A stretch of 64,000 bases of DNA from Malaya genurostris (taxonomy: Eukaryota > Arthropoda > Insecta > Diptera > Culicidae): NCBI RefSeq assembly GCF_030247185.1, contig NC_080571.1, positions 39,091,502 to 39,155,501 of the forward strand, written 5' to 3'. Shown here one piece after another: positions 1 through 12,300 of the stretch. A program made the translations under genes and the position numbers. The notes beneath the pieces were generated by a model. The model was not told where the DNA came from, searched no databases, and saw only the letters and a list, made by a program, of their open reading frames with translations. Position 1 is the stretch's first letter. Every line of letters starts with the position of its first letter.

Positions 1-106
1 TCGGAAGCAAACAATTTTTGAAGAAATAACATCGTAATGATATTTGGACTACAACGGAATTAAGGGATCGAAAATATATGGCCCGTTTGCATTTCTGCTG
101 GCTGCC

Positions 107-149
107 AGTATTTTGGCACAAGCACAACAGCATAATGTAAACGCTTGCC
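107..149 (+). repeat. Left terminal inverted repeat of the 2.1 kb element
   Basis: 43 bp matching the reverse complement of 2148-2190 with three mismatches. It contains the TA at 109-110 followed by TTTTGGCACAAGC. Confidence 0.7.
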
Positions 150-2147
150 AACTCGATTTGTTTACTTTTGTAAGATTCGCTCTTCTTTGAAAAACAGCTG
201 ACATATTATGTCAAGTGTATGTTATACATTCTTTTGTTAGGTAGCAAGGAGAGCTGCCTCGTACGTTCATTAGTTCCTGAACATGTCTGCCAGCTGACGA
301 GTATGCTTCATGAAGTTAGCATTTGATTATTATTATATTAATTAAAAAAACATTGCTTTTTGTGTTTCTAGGATATATACACAGTATAATCTTTTTTGAA
401 AAAATGGATCGTTTTGAAAACGGACTCAAATGCAAAATTTATGCTATAAAATATCTGAAATATTTTTGAAATGTGATCAAATTTGGTCTTGGAGTACAAA
501 CATTATGTTCAAAAATGATTTCTGCAAACCTACACTAAAAAACACCGTAAATATTGCCTGTATGACCTTGCTTCGCATCTTGTAGCACGCCGTGCAGCAA
601 ATTTCTTCATTCTCGTACAGTACTAACGAAAAGGAACCCTTCATTTCATTGCATTGCCATAGATTGCTTAGTTCATGTGTTAATTGAGACTGAGAGCACA
701 GGTAATTTACCAAGCAAGGGAACTGGTCTGCTCAGTAGCATATACTCTCACGCATCCAGTTTCTCCTAATATAGGACTCTCATTCAGTTATGTCAAGCAA
801 AGTGTTCTCAGCGGGTGTTTTTTTTTGTTGCTTCGTTTATTTGCGAATTCACAATACAAGCCCTGCATGCAGTGCTGTTATTTTCACGCGCGAATTTGAC
901 ATTTTCTCATCTACTTGTATGTACGAGTTACGATGCGGACACGACTGGCAGCGCCATGCTATGAAAAAAGTATGTCGCTAATGATTTGTTCCTCAATTAT
1001 GATAGCTGAACTGTCCATACTTGCATATCAGTCCCATATGGAAAATCGGCATGTCGAGAAAAAGACGATCAAAATTTTATTTGCGATTTTTTTTATTTAT
1101 TGTACTAGCTAATGCTAAATCATGGTATTATTACATGAAATATCGGTAATACACCTTTGCTATTCCAATATTGCAACAAATGAAATTATTGAAATTTGCA
1201 CTGAATGGGACAGACATGAGTTGATATTTTTTTCACATTTTACTGAACAAACCCTCAACTTTTATTGCAATTTCCGAGAGTATATTGAGAATAGATTTCA
1301 TTCCTCAAGCTAACTCAAAATTGGCGAAAATTGATATCGGACAGATATGCGAGTATGGGCAGTGAATATCTTGATAATATGATGGCTTCTATTGCTGTTA
1401 TAAAACACGCACACGCTTATCGGAAAGTAAATCGATTTCAATTGGTAATATTAAGAATACATCGCAACGCTCCAGGTAATGTTGCACGATACGATTGAAT
1501 TTATTTTTAATTTGATTTGTGGTAGAAAAACATCATACATTTTCAAATGGATTTTTTATTGCTATAATCTTATTTCGATTTAAGGGCGAAATAAGAAAAT
1601 TGTCGCATATTTTGATAACGTCTAATAAGAAGACACTTGTCAACAGTCATACCAATAAAAAAATTCTTTTTTCTGGTTTTTAAATGTATACTCTTCTATC
1701 TGTCCCAGCAAACTTCGTCTTTGCTTAAAAATTTATCTTTGGATTTCAAAAACAGAATCGTTGCAGGCAATAACATATCATTCCAAACTTATTACTTCTT
1801 AAACATATTTTTGAATCAGCATTTGTCATATTTTAAACAATGAGAAATCCTACTTGAATCGTTCTAAAGAGGATGTGCATTTGTTTTGATTTGATCTTGA
1901 CGAAATGAACATTTGTTTTGATGTGAAATTTATTGTTGTAATAATATATACTAATATTGCTGTATAATACTACTACCTGTATTCTTAATTTTTTATATTG
2001 TCTCAATTTATCGGAACAAATCATGAATTTCGTTAAAAAGTGCAAGATTTTCATTCTGTCGCTATCTTGAATTTCTTCACCAGCATCACTCGCTAGCATT
2101 TAATTCAGAACGATCGAAAATTTTGATACTAGTCACAACCAGCAGTA

Positions 2148-2190
2148 GGCAAACGATTACATTATGCTGGTGTGCTTGTGCCAAAATACT
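2148..2190 (-). repeat. Right terminal inverted repeat of the 2.1 kb element
   Basis: Partner of the inverted repeat at 107-149. It ends GCTTGTGCCAAAA followed by TA at 2187-2188. Confidence 0.7.
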
Positions 2191-2249
2191 TCTTTTTGAA
2201 AAACCACAAAACTGCGATTTTTGATCGCCTCCACAGCAGCAATATAAGA

Positions 2250-3260
2250 TTTATAAGAGTATCGAAACAATCACGAATACGTCGTTTTGAATTTCTTTAT
2301 GACAGTTTATAACCAAAAATGAAATTCGCACCAAAAAGATAATGCAGCTCATTCTCATTCCCGCCATCTTGGATATTGAAACGACTGTAAGTATCGTTTT
2401 CAACTTCTACTCATCGAATCCGTTCGAAAAATACTTGTATTTAGAAAAAATCTTCTATTTAGAAACGGCTTCTAACGTCGTTTTCTAACATCCACTCATC
2501 AAATCCGTTCGAAAAATACTCATATTGTCATGGTTTGTAACGAATATCGATATGCCGGAAGCCGCCATCTTGTGTTTAGAAACGGCTTCTAACGTCGTTT
2601 TCTAACATCCACTCTTCAACTAATGCATGAAATTTTTTTTTAATTTTGTATTTTTTCTTGGTAAATTTCTTTAACTATTGACTTTCCTTTTTTTTTCAAA
2701 TGAAACTGGAAACTGTTCAAAAGTAGTAAATTTTTGCTGGTTGAAAACTCTATGCCCTTTTAAAGCACATGAATATAGTTAATTTTGTACTCTAAAGACT
2801 TACTTTTTTATTCAATTACTATTTTATTTTTTTTTCGAAAATTGAAAATTTGCGCTGGTTGACAACCCTATGCATCTAGTAAATGTTTAAATGTTGTGAT
2901 TTTCGAATAATATTCACTTCTTTTTCCATTAAATTCATGTTTGAAAATTTTTAAACAATTGAGAATTTTCGTTGATTGACAACCCTAACCCGCGCTTTTT
3001 CATTGACATTGACGATCTCCTTTTGCAATACTGGTATGAAATTTGACCATTTCATGGAACAGCATCGAGATGAAAACTATCACTAATGACGGCGTTTTGA
3101 ATTTCTTCATGAATGTTTATTGCCAGAAATGAAATTCGCACCGAAGACAAAATGCAGCCGATTCTATTGAGGAGTATCATTCTATCGTTACATTCATCGC
3201 CCAACACGAGTAAGACTGTCGCCACTACATTCATGAAGCGCTCGCTCATGACTGTCACAT
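2250..3260. repeat. Cluster of diverged direct and tandem repeats
   Basis: Three repeat systems lie here. (1) A ~100-bp segment at about 2255-2350 recurs at about 3062-3165, sharing GTTTTGAATTTCTT and AAATGAAATTCGCACC. (2) A ~60-bp segment reading CGGCTTCTAACGTCGTTTTC is present at about 2465 and again near 2582. (3) Three ~120-bp units each contain a version of GCTGGTTGACAACCCTATGC, near 2735, 2855 and 2975. No coding sequence is supported. This looks like old repetitive DNA. Confidence 0.5.
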
Positions 3261-3299
3261 GCGACTTTCATCTGTATGGTTCGCGCGACATTCATGTGT

Positions 3300-5395
3300 G
3301 ACTGCCCGGATAGTAGGCAACATGAAATTTTCTAGCACACGACATTCAAAGTAAACATCTACAGTTTTAGGTACCAACATAGGAATTTCACATGAAACTG
3401 TCACGTGAAGGGACCGTTTGCAGCACTGCCCCCACTGCTAAGTGCGAAATCAACACAGTTTCGAGAAAAGTGTTTGTTTGATGAAACTACCTTGGGTCAG
3501 TTTTAGTTTTCTCAAGCGAAAACGACATTAATCTTGCGCAAAAATTATGCACTGCTACAAAAATATAGGCAATTATTTCACCGAAATTCAGTTTCGTTTG
3601 AAACAGCAAGAAATCATTAGGTGATGCTGATTGAAAATGGGTGTGAAAAGGTTTAAAATAAAGATTTAAAATCAAACGAACAAATTGGTTCTAATTGACG
3701 CGTGAGGGACCCACGCGAATGTCAACCAAAACATCCCTTCTCCTGTCAATGATGATGATCGAAAATGCTAATTGGAACTGAACTAATCCCGTGTTCGTGT
3801 CGGCTCTGGTTCTGGACTCATTTTCAAGCGTTCAACCCGGTACCGTTTGTTTGATCTCGTGAAGTCACCGAACAATATTGGCACCAAAGATGATGACGAC
3901 GAAGGATGAGCGACTAGAGACTAGTGACAGTCGTTTTATCAACCAGAACATCCATCAAGCGTGAAACCGCTTCTCGGAAAGGCACCGTGACAACCAGCCT
4001 GGCAGTGTCTGTTGTTGTTACTGTTGCTGTTCGGAAAGTTATCAAATTCAAATGCTTCATCATGGCAGCCAGCTGGTAGCCAAGGATGCTGCTTTGATGA
4101 GCATCCCATTAGAGGACGACGACGACGACGACGGGAGGAAGCCCGGACAATTTTCCTAGAACGCACCATATTGCGTGTGTCTTCCGGCAGCAGGAGGCCA
4201 ATGACTCGCGCCATTTTGGCGTCAAGCATGATGCTTCCCTTTTTAATTCTTCTTCTTCTTGTTGTTGTTGTTGCTACGTCTTTGTTTATTGGCAAATTAG
4301 CTTTGCAAATTAGGTTGAAGCTCGCATCGATCTTTCACTTGCTGTCACGGGTGGACTACTGCGGTTGCTGTGAAACGTTTTCTTCAGTGTGTCGCAAACT
4401 GTAGTCTCTGTAGGAATCCGTATTGCAGCGTTCCTCACTGTAGCGTCATTTCCCTTCCGGACAGTTGTCGAAATATGACACGATTCTTGGTAGGCCGTGT
4501 ACGCCGACGGACGGAATGTCATGTAATCCCCTAGGTTAGGTAAAGTGTCAATGGATGAATCCGCCGCTTCGTGTTTTTCATTAAAGCTAGGACTGTCGAT
4601 AAAAAAAACGGCTCTGCTGAAGATGACAGTGCATGACGAGAGACCGCTTCCGGGTGTTCGTGGGGACAAACAGAGTCGGCAACCGGGGACAATGACGCAC
4701 GCATGTCTTTCGCAGGGGATGTCGACTGCGTTTCGCATGAGCTATTTCGACAATTGAGTCGATGTGCCCCTACTCGTATGCGTGAAATGTGTGTGTGCGT
4801 GAATACATGAAAGCGAAGCGCGAAGTGCGAAGGAAACAAATCGAATTTACTTGATCTGTGTGTTATTTTTGCTACCGTGTCACACAAATTGATAAAGTGT
4901 CGTGTATTTCCATCAGATGGTTGTGATGGGATTTGTGATTCGATTTCATCGTCGGCGCTGTACGAGTAACTCAATTACCGGCATGTGACGAAAAGAGTGC
5001 CGTACGATTCAACCTGCGAGCTGCACCCGAAATTAATGCGGTAAGAAGCTTTCGGAGCTGTACGGAAATTATGAAGAAAATGTAACGGAACTAAATGCTC
5101 GGAGATTTAGGCCTACTTGGATCAACGTTCAGACAGGTGCTGATCGTAATTCGAACAAATTGTTCAGTTAACGACTACCAGGGATGAACTGTATATGATA
5201 GCACGTGCTTGCTACGATTTAAGCTACGAAACTGTTGTCCGAAGTTCATATTATTCAAACCGGACAATTAAATTGAAACCGAGTAGCCAGACCTCTAGAA
5301 CTGATTTAGTAAGCTATTTGCAGATGCGGACAGCAAACCGCAATGTCAGATTGACACAATACCGGTTCCGTAGATTTAGCTTGATTAAAACCCCT
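3300..5395. other. Unique DNA, no supported gene
   Basis: GC content is higher than in the neighbouring repeats, and trinucleotide runs are present: (GAC)n near 4114-4133 and TTC/GTT runs near 4245-4275. Overlapping open frames exist on both strands, but their translations are low-complexity (arginine and leucine runs) with no domain, so I treat them as spurious. Host intergenic or intronic DNA is the likeliest reading. Confidence 0.5.
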
Positions 5396-5398
5396 GCT

Positions 5399-6475
5399 TT
5401 AATTCACTCAATGGTGTAAAGACGCCTTTCTCATATACTTCATATTCTCATATATAATTCTTGAAGGAAAATGAAAAAAAAATTGCTTGGTCAATTATCC
5501 AACAAAATAAACACGCTAAATTGACACTGAATCTCGACGAAATTTGTTTTTTTCGATTTCGGAAATCTCAAATTTTTTTAAGGTCCAGAATGGCGATTTT
5601 TTTTGAAATGAAATATTTTTTGGATGATACTAAATCTCGACTTTTGGCATCAAAAATTGTTTTTTCGATTTCGAAAATCTCAAAATTTTTTGAAGTACCA
5701 GAAAGTCTATTTTTTCAAAAGTAAAATTTCTTGATGGCACTAAATCTTGACGTTCCATGTAATCCTAACACTTTTGACATAGATATTTTTCTTTATCGAT
5801 TTCGGAATTCTTAATTTTTTTCAAGTCTAAGAAAGTCGAGTTTAAAAAAAAATTCGAGATGACTCTAATGCTCGACGTTTTTATAAGACTTTTGGCATCG
5901 ACAATTGTTTTTTCGATTTCGGGTATTTCAAATTTATAACTTCTTAAGAGTTGAGTTTTTCAAGAACAATGTTTTCGAGATGACACTAAATCTCGACTTT
6001 AGGCATCAAACTTTTTTTTCGATATCGGAAATTTCAAACTGGAAAGTCCAGTCCTGGAAAGTCGAATTTTTCAAGAAATTTTTTTTCAGGATGACACTAA
6101 TTGTCGACGTTCACATAAGACCTTAGGCATCGAATTTTTTTTTTTCGATTACGGAAATCTCAAATTTTTTTGAAGTCCCAGAAAACTAATTTTATAAAAT
6201 AAATAAAAATATCTGGATGACACTAAATCTCGACGTTTCATGTAATTCTAGATTTTTGGCATCGAAATTTTTTTTTTTTCGTTATCGGTAGTCTAAAATA
6301 TTTTTAAAGTCGCAGAAAGTAGATTTTTTCAGAAAACTTCTTCGATGTGACACTAAATCTCGATCTCGAAATATCTTCGGAAAGTGCCCACACACAGACA
6401 TTTTCTAATCTCGTCGAACTGAGTCGAATGGTCGGTTGTTCCAGCAATTGTAATACCTTTCTATAGAGAAAGTCA
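5399..6475 (+). repeat. Dispersed MITE-like repeat with internal ~115-bp tandem array
   Basis: The left end has the family signature TGGTGTAA...GCCTTTCTCATAT. The right end has the signature TAATACCTTTCTATAGAGAAAG. Between them lie eight diverged tandem units, each with a version of CACTAAATCTCGACGTT, at about 5532, 5632, 5742, 5862, 5985, 6097, 6222 and 6351 (spacing about 100-129 bp). Each unit also carries TTTTCGATTTCGGAAATCTC. Related unit sequence occurs inverted near 21480-21650. The same end signatures occur at 48546-49033, 50172-50215 and 58995-59035. Not coding. Confidence 0.6.
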
Positions 6476-6639
6476 AAACGAAGTTAGTTCCACTATTACA
6501 GGTACTTCCGGAACCGGAATTCGGGAGCTGGTATAATCGAGGTCGGTTCGAATGGCTATCAACTAATATGACCTACGGACTCCATTGGTTTCTAGTCCAA
6601 TTTAGAAAAGATTTTACCATTTTCGGCAACGAACTTGGG

Positions 6640-7075
6640 GTTGTAACACGTTTGAAAAATCATTTATTATTTTCTATTATTTACTATTTATTTACTATTC
6701 TTCATAGTAAAACATTTCAAGAAACTTCTGTGAAATTTTAAAGCCTATCGGAGAAAAACTCGGGAAGTTATGGGCCTTTATCTTTGCTTATCTCATTCTG
6801 CGAAGAGATAAGAGCTCGTCACACAGGTCCAAGATTTCTGCTTCGATCGACTTAAAAACTTAACAAAACATTCTTGAAATGTTTCATTATAAAAGAATAC
6901 AAAAGAAAAAATATGATTTTGTGAAAATGTTAGACCCTTGAGTAATAAATTGTTTCCATTTATTTTATAGACAAAAAACTTTGAACGCGTTTGTCTCGAA
7001 AGCAGGTTTCGAAAGTCCGTGTCCATCGTCATTCAAAAACTACTGAACGAATTTTTTTCAAATTTTGCATACATT
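6640..7075 (+). repeat. ~430-bp dispersed repeat, copy 1
   Basis: This segment aligns along its length, in the same orientation, with 26305-26735. Shared landmarks are ATCATTTATTATTTTCT, CCAAGATTTCT, CTTCGATCGACTTAAAAACTT, ACATTCTTGAAATGTTTCAT and AAAGTCCGTGTCCATCGTCA. Copies differ by scattered substitutions and short indels. No coding frame is conserved between them. The endogenous retrovirus inserted about 75 bp beyond its right edge. Confidence 0.7.
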
Positions 7076-7148
7076 TCCAAGGAATATCTTCAGAGCAACT
7101 ACAATATTTTACTTTATGTATGCAGAATATTATAGTTAGGTAAAATAT

Positions 7149-7472
7149 AATAAAAAGATCACACGCGGTGGTCTTTAAAAAAAAACTTTTTATTCCTTTA
7201 ATTAAATTTACATTTAACACTATGCTATGCTAACTGAACTCGTCGCGCGATTGAAACTGAATGAATGCCCTACCTATCGAGGTTCTACTTAATGGTTCTA
7301 ATTGCTGATCATGCTATATTGGCCTGGGGGTGAGGTCCACCGGGCTGGAATGCTTGCAGCGGCGTGTTCGAACGAGTTGGCAAAGTCCACCGGACTGTAC
7401 TGCTGATGTCTGCACTTCTGCAGTGGCGTGGTCGAACGAGTTGGGCCGTTGGTGATTGATCAGTATGTAACT
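7149..7472 (-). repeat. 3' LTR of the endogenous retrovirus
   Basis: 324 bp, matching 14520-14843 with one observed substitution. Within it, two related ~50-65-bp segments, each with GTCCACCGG and TCGAACGAGTTGG, form an internal tandem duplication. On the minus strand TCAGTTAG is a possible initiator and AATAAA a polyadenylation signal, so U3, R and U5 can be placed approximately. The short purine tract just upstream (minus-strand GGAGG at 7473-7477) is the candidate polypurine tract. Confidence 0.95.
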
Positions 7473-7498
7473 CCTCCGGGGGGTAAAAAAGCGTGACC

Positions 7499-9004
7499 TC
7501 ACGCGTCCTGATTTGGTTGATCTCCAGGTGATGGGGTCTTGGGTTTACTTTTCCTAGTAAGTTTTGATAATATTGTGCATAATGACTTTCTGTAGAGTAA
7601 AAAAGCAAAAACAGATACTGTTATGGTTAATGCCGTAGAGATGGAGATTCCTCCTAGTAGGCTCCAATCCCAAAGTTTGTTATTGTACTGCATTAGATAG
7701 ACATGGTCGATCTTCTTCCTGTTGGTTATTGTAAAGTTGTTGATTAATTTCAGTACGTCGTCCTCTGGTTGCAGTTCCATTACAAGGTTGTGCATTGCTC
7801 CATGTAAAATATTTGTTGTTATTTCCTTCGTACTCGATGTAAACGATTCGTTTCTGTAGGAAATGCTACAGTTTGAAAATGATATTAGGAAATTTCCGGT
7901 CAAATTGCGGTCATCTGGTCCACAATTGGTTTGTATTAAATCGTTCCGGGCATTATTAATAAGTATCATGCCGTCTGTAAGGAGAGAACTTTTTGTCTCC
8001 AACGATTCTTTTGTTGAGCATTTGCTCGTCTTTCCTTCTATCAAAGGTTGTATACAACTATCAGAATACTCACGAATGAAGGCGCTGCGTTGAATATACG
8101 CGGTCGGTTGGTTCGTGGAGTACAATGTTTTTCCAATTTTTAACAGATAATCTGGAAACTGTGTGATTATCTGTCCATCTTTCGTCGTTGGAATTATTCG
8201 AATGATGGATCCTTCTTCTTTTTCCAGCTGTGGGACCTTTATGATGTACAAAAGGGTTTGATCGTTGACAGCTACGCTGGGTTGCACGAGGTTTAGTGCT
8301 TCGTCCGGGAGGTCCGTCTGAATTCCCTGATCTTCTAAGATTTTCCTGATGATGAATATCTCATTCAATGAGAGTATTTTGTTGCTGGTTATTGCCAATT
8401 TGGAAAGAATAACGGCGTCTGCTATGTCCTCTAGCAGCTTGTTGATAACGTCTATTTTTATCATGGTGACGATGGTCTCCATTTCGTCCAGTATTATTCT
8501 GTTTTTTGCTTTGTTCTCGATGATTGCGTTGATACTCCTGGTAATTGAATTCAGTCGGTTATTGAGCTGTTCGTTTACCTGGTATTGTTGGTTGTTGTTG
8601 GCGATCAACTCGTTCATTGTCTTGTTGATGATCCTCAGGTCTTCTGCATCTGGGCTGCCTCCTATCCATTTCCATGCCGTTCCGAAAGATTCCAGACTTC
8701 TGCGTCCCCTGTGGTTCCTAGGTTTGATCTCTACAAAATTTGAATATAATTCTTTTATTTTGAATTTTGCTATTTCTGTTAAATGATTGTTAGTTTTTTC
8801 GTGAACAACGTTGTTTAAAAGATTAACTGTGGCTTCTATATTTGTCAAATTGATAGGATGTATAATTTTTATATTCCCTGTTTGAATTCTACATTTGCCT
8901 GTAATCAATGTTAAGAGAGGTTGCTCATTTATGTTAGCTATTTCTAATTTCTGGGCCCTAACGTCAATTATTGCGACGAGCATGAATATTTTAAACCCTA
9001 TCAT
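7499..9004 (-). CDS. env: Envelope glycoprotein (errantivirus Env, baculovirus F-like)
   Basis: 501 residues with an ATG start and a stop just before the 3' LTR. Env is a membrane fusion glycoprotein presumed to let the element's particles enter cells. Visible features: a hydrophobic N-terminus (about residues 1-18) that can serve as signal peptide; a furin-type RGRR site at about 99-102; the errantivirus-typical WIGGSPDAED segment just after it; heptad-like polar sequence with many Asn and Gln; several N-glycosylation sequons; and a transmembrane segment at about 449-471 followed by a basic ~30-residue tail. It is separated from pol by about 320 bp, so expression from a spliced RNA is expected by analogy with gypsy. 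No stop or frameshift seen. Length is typical for the family. Confidence 0.93.
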   Translation of the reverse strand: MIGFKIFMLVAIIDVRAQKLEIANINEQPLLTLITGKCRIQTGNIKIIHPINLTNIEATVNLLNNVVHEKTNNHLTEIAKFKIKELYSNFVEIKPRNHRGRRSLESFGTAWKWIGGSPDAEDLRIINKTMNELIANNNQQYQVNEQLNNRLNSITRSINAIIENKAKNRIILDEMETIVTMIKIDVINKLLEDIADAVILSKLAITSNKILSLNEIFIIRKILEDQGIQTDLPDEALNLVQPSVAVNDQTLLYIIKVPQLEKEEGSIIRIIPTTKDGQIITQFPDYLLKIGKTLYSTNQPTAYIQRSAFIREYSDSCIQPLIEGKTSKCSTKESLETKSSLLTDGMILINNARNDLIQTNCGPDDRNLTGNFLISFSNCSISYRNESFTSSTKEITTNILHGAMHNLVMELQPEDDVLKLINNFTITNRKKIDHVYLMQYNNKLWDWSLLGGISISTALTITVSVFAFLLYRKSLCTILSKLTRKSKPKTPSPGDQPNQDA

Positions 9005-9324
9005 TATTGGAATTTGATTAATTATTGATTATTCAACTAAACTTGTACTATTAAGTGCGTAATAACGCGCTGGAAAGAGAGGAAAAGATTGGTGTTGTCT
9101 TGTCGTTCTGTCTGTCGATAGCGTCTTCTCACGTATCCATGTAACATCGATCGCAACTGTGGCCTAAAAGAAAAAGAAGATTATGATAACTTTGGTTCTA
9201 ATTTTTTTTTGTGTGCTGCAAAGAAAAATTTTTTTATTTGTTTTTTTTTTTTTTTGTCGTGATTCCTGGAGGAGGGTACCGGAACCTGTAACGAGAAAGA
9301 AATGAATAAGTAAAGTTGAAATTT
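9005..9324 (-). other. pol-env spacer of the retrovirus
   Basis: About 320 bp with no long ORF. It carries a minus-strand poly(A)-rich tract (plus-strand T run at about 9226-9257). It should include the env splice acceptor if env is expressed from spliced RNA, but I could not fix that site by eye. Confidence 0.5.
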
Positions 9325-12300
9325 TCATCTTCTTAAACGTTTAATTTTGCCCTTGTTACGTTTTACATTCCTCGGTATTTTAACTGTTTTGATACCATTT
9401 TCGATACATTGAGCGATTGTAAAGCGGGGGTCTAACTTTTTTCGAGTACCCTTTTTCACAAAAACGTCTTTGCCAACATCGACTACGGGTGGATCTTCCT
9501 TGTTAGCGTTGTACTTTTGCATGTTCTTTTTGGCTTTGTTTAAGTGAATTATGGCGTTATCGAAAATTTTTTGTGAAGCTTCTGCAATTTCGAGAGGGTT
9601 TACCAAATTTCTCTGGTTAAATATGATCTCGTTTGGAGTAAACGAGGTGGCAGAATGGACCGTCTCATTGTAGAGTGAAGATATTACGTTCAACATTTCT
9701 GGTGAATGTAACTCTGGGTATTTATGTTTGTTTGTGTTGAAAAGTTCTATTATTGTGCTGTGGGTTTTTTCTATTTGACCGTTGGATTCGGATGAAGATG
9801 CGAATTCTATTTGAACTCCTAAATCTGCTAGGAATCCTTTAAGTTGAATACTAGTAAAGGAGGCTTCGTGGTCACAGACTATAGTACGTGGTGTTCTGAA
9901 GTTAGCAAAATAAGTTGTAAGAGCATTTTGAATGTCTAGAGTATTTCTCGTTGCAATTGGAATTAACTGAAGGTGTTTGGAGAACGCGCAGATGAGGGAT
10001 AGGTAGTTGTGGTTGTCTATCCCGAAAATATCCATATGTACTCTCTGGAATGGAGTTTTTTCTATTGGTCTAATTTTTATATTGTATGGTTTTCGCTCAT
10101 ACTTGTGTTGGAAACAGATGCGACAAGAATTGTTATACCTTTTGATTTTTTTCAACATTTTTGGAAAATAGTAAGAGCGTTTGAGTTGTTTCTCAACTTC
10201 TTGAATGCCACGGTGTGCTCTTTCATGTTCTTTTTTTACTATCGAATCTTGCCTGTGCTCGGAAGTAACATCATTTACCATATTTTGCGTTATGACGAAG
10301 TGTGAAGGGGAGTCCGAAAAATGTTCACGGTACGCTTCTTGGATTAATTGAAGTGTATCTTCTGGAGCATGAATTGCAGTTTGTTTGCCGTTGTGGTAAT
10401 TTTTGAGTGTTTCAATGATTAGGTTCTTATCCAAATTGTTACTGCAAACTGTTGTGCGAGTGTGGTGAGGGAAAATGGTTTCCTGTGTTGTGGTGTTTAT
10501 TCTGGCATGTTTGAAAGTAATTTGATTCTTATATGAATTGATGGGACGTTCAGTGAAATGAAGAAAGAAATCGTCTGATGTGTCAGCAGAATGGACGGTG
10601 TCTACGTCAGATTCAGCGGCATTGTTTTGTACAGATTCTCCATCAGTGTCGTTTCCGTTTTCTAAAGCGTTAACTTCCACTTTCCTACTCAAAGCATCGG
10701 CAACAACGTTCGTCTTGCCGGTTCTGTACTCGACTGTGTAGTCGTAGTTTTCGAGTTCCAGTCGCCAACGTAGGATTTTTAGATTTTTTGTAGAGGTCTT
10801 GATAAATGTTAGTGGCTTATGATCGGTAATCAGCGTGAACTTATGTGCGTATAAGTAAGGTCGGAACTTCTCGACGGCCCAAATAATCGCTAACGCTTCT
10901 TTTTCAGTCGTGGAGTAGTTGACTTCGTGTTTGTTCAGAGTTCGGGATGCAAAAGCTATTGGGTGATCTTTTCCATCATTGATTTGGGATAAAACAGCCC
11001 CTAGAGCATAATTTGAAGCGTCGGTTGTTAGTACATAAGGTTTCGAAAAGTCTGGGTGAATCAGAATTGGGTCCATTGTCAAGATTTTTTTACATTTCTC
11101 AAATGCCTGAATGTAAAGTGCGTCAGTCGTGTCCAGTTCTCTGTCTTTCTTTAAGTACTTGGTCATTGGGTATGCTAATTTGGAGTAGTCTTTAATGAAT
11201 TTTCTGTAATAGCCCAGTAATCCTAGGAACTGCTTAATCTCTTTCTGAGATTTGGGTAGTTCCCATTTCTGAATTTCTTTAATTTTTTCGGGGTTTGGCT
11301 TAATGCCTTCGGCTGTGACAATGTGGCCTAAAAATTCACAATCTCGCTTCAAAAATTCGCATTTGTCGAGTTGAATTTTTAAGTTTGATTGTGCGAGCCT
11401 TTCAAGTACTTTGCCTAGATTTTCAAGATGTTCCTGGAGGTTTTTGCCGAAAATTATTATGTCATCCAGGTAGACATAACATACACTACCAATGAGGTCT
11501 CCTAAGATGGAATTCATCGCTCTTTGAAAAGTGGCGGGTGCATTTTTTAAACCAAATGGCATCCGCAAAAATTCATAGTGCCCTAAGTCTGTACTAAATG
11601 CAGTCTTCTGTCGCGATTTTTCGTCGAGTTCTATCTGGTGGAAACCAGATTTCAGGTCAAGCGTGGTGAAATAACAAGAGCGCCCTAGGTTGTCTAAAAT
11701 GTCTTCTATCTGTGGGATGGGGTGTCTGTCGTCAATTGTTTTGTCATTAAGTTTTCTATAGTCTATAACTACGCGAAATTTTTTGATACCAGAAGCGTCT
11801 GTCTTTTTTGGGACGACCCAAATAGGTGCATTCCACGGAGATTCTGAATGTGTGATAATTCCGTTTTCCAGCATATCTTCTATTTGGTCCTTGACAGTTG
11901 TCTTATGAGCGTGTGGGTATCTGTACGTTTTCGTATAGATTGGAATGTCGTCGGTCGTGTTAATTTTGTGTTTAATTTTAGTCGTTGCTGTTAATTTTTC
12001 GTTATCTCTAAGAATAACTCTGTCGTGTTTTGCAAGAGTTTCTAAAGTTTTTAATTTTTCCAGTTCGGTTAAATGGTCTGTTCTAATTAATGATTCGATT
12101 GTCTCTGTCGGTATTTTGTCGGTTTGTTTAGCCTGGGTAAAGAAATTGTTTACTTCGAAATTATTGACCTTCAAAGATAGTTTTTTAACAGGTATTTCCG
12201 GGGGTACGGGGTTATTTGTTCTGACGAGAAAGGTGGTTTTATATTGTTCTGACTTGTATAATCCGGGTTCAATAAAGATATTTTTAGTTAATTTTGAAGG

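Larger units (their letters stand above)
107..2190. mobile_element. 2.1 kb DNA element with 43-bp terminal inverted repeats
   Basis: Bases 107-149 and the reverse complement of 2148-2190 match at about 40 of 43 positions, beginning AGTATTTTGGCACAAGC. TA dinucleotides at 109-110 and 2187-2188 sit just inside the symmetric AG/CT ends, so a Tc1/mariner-type TA target duplication is possible, with the element proper at 111-2186. The interior is AT-rich and holds only short open frames with no transposase motif I can recognise, so it is probably non-autonomous or badly decayed. Family not identified. The inverted repeats are directly visible; the mobile-element status is inference. Confidence 0.65.

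Noticed and set aside
3939..4974. Overlapping 118-147-codon open frames on both strands
   Set aside because: The translations are driven by trinucleotide runs and lack domains; frames on both strands are open at once, as expected from biased composition rather than a gene.
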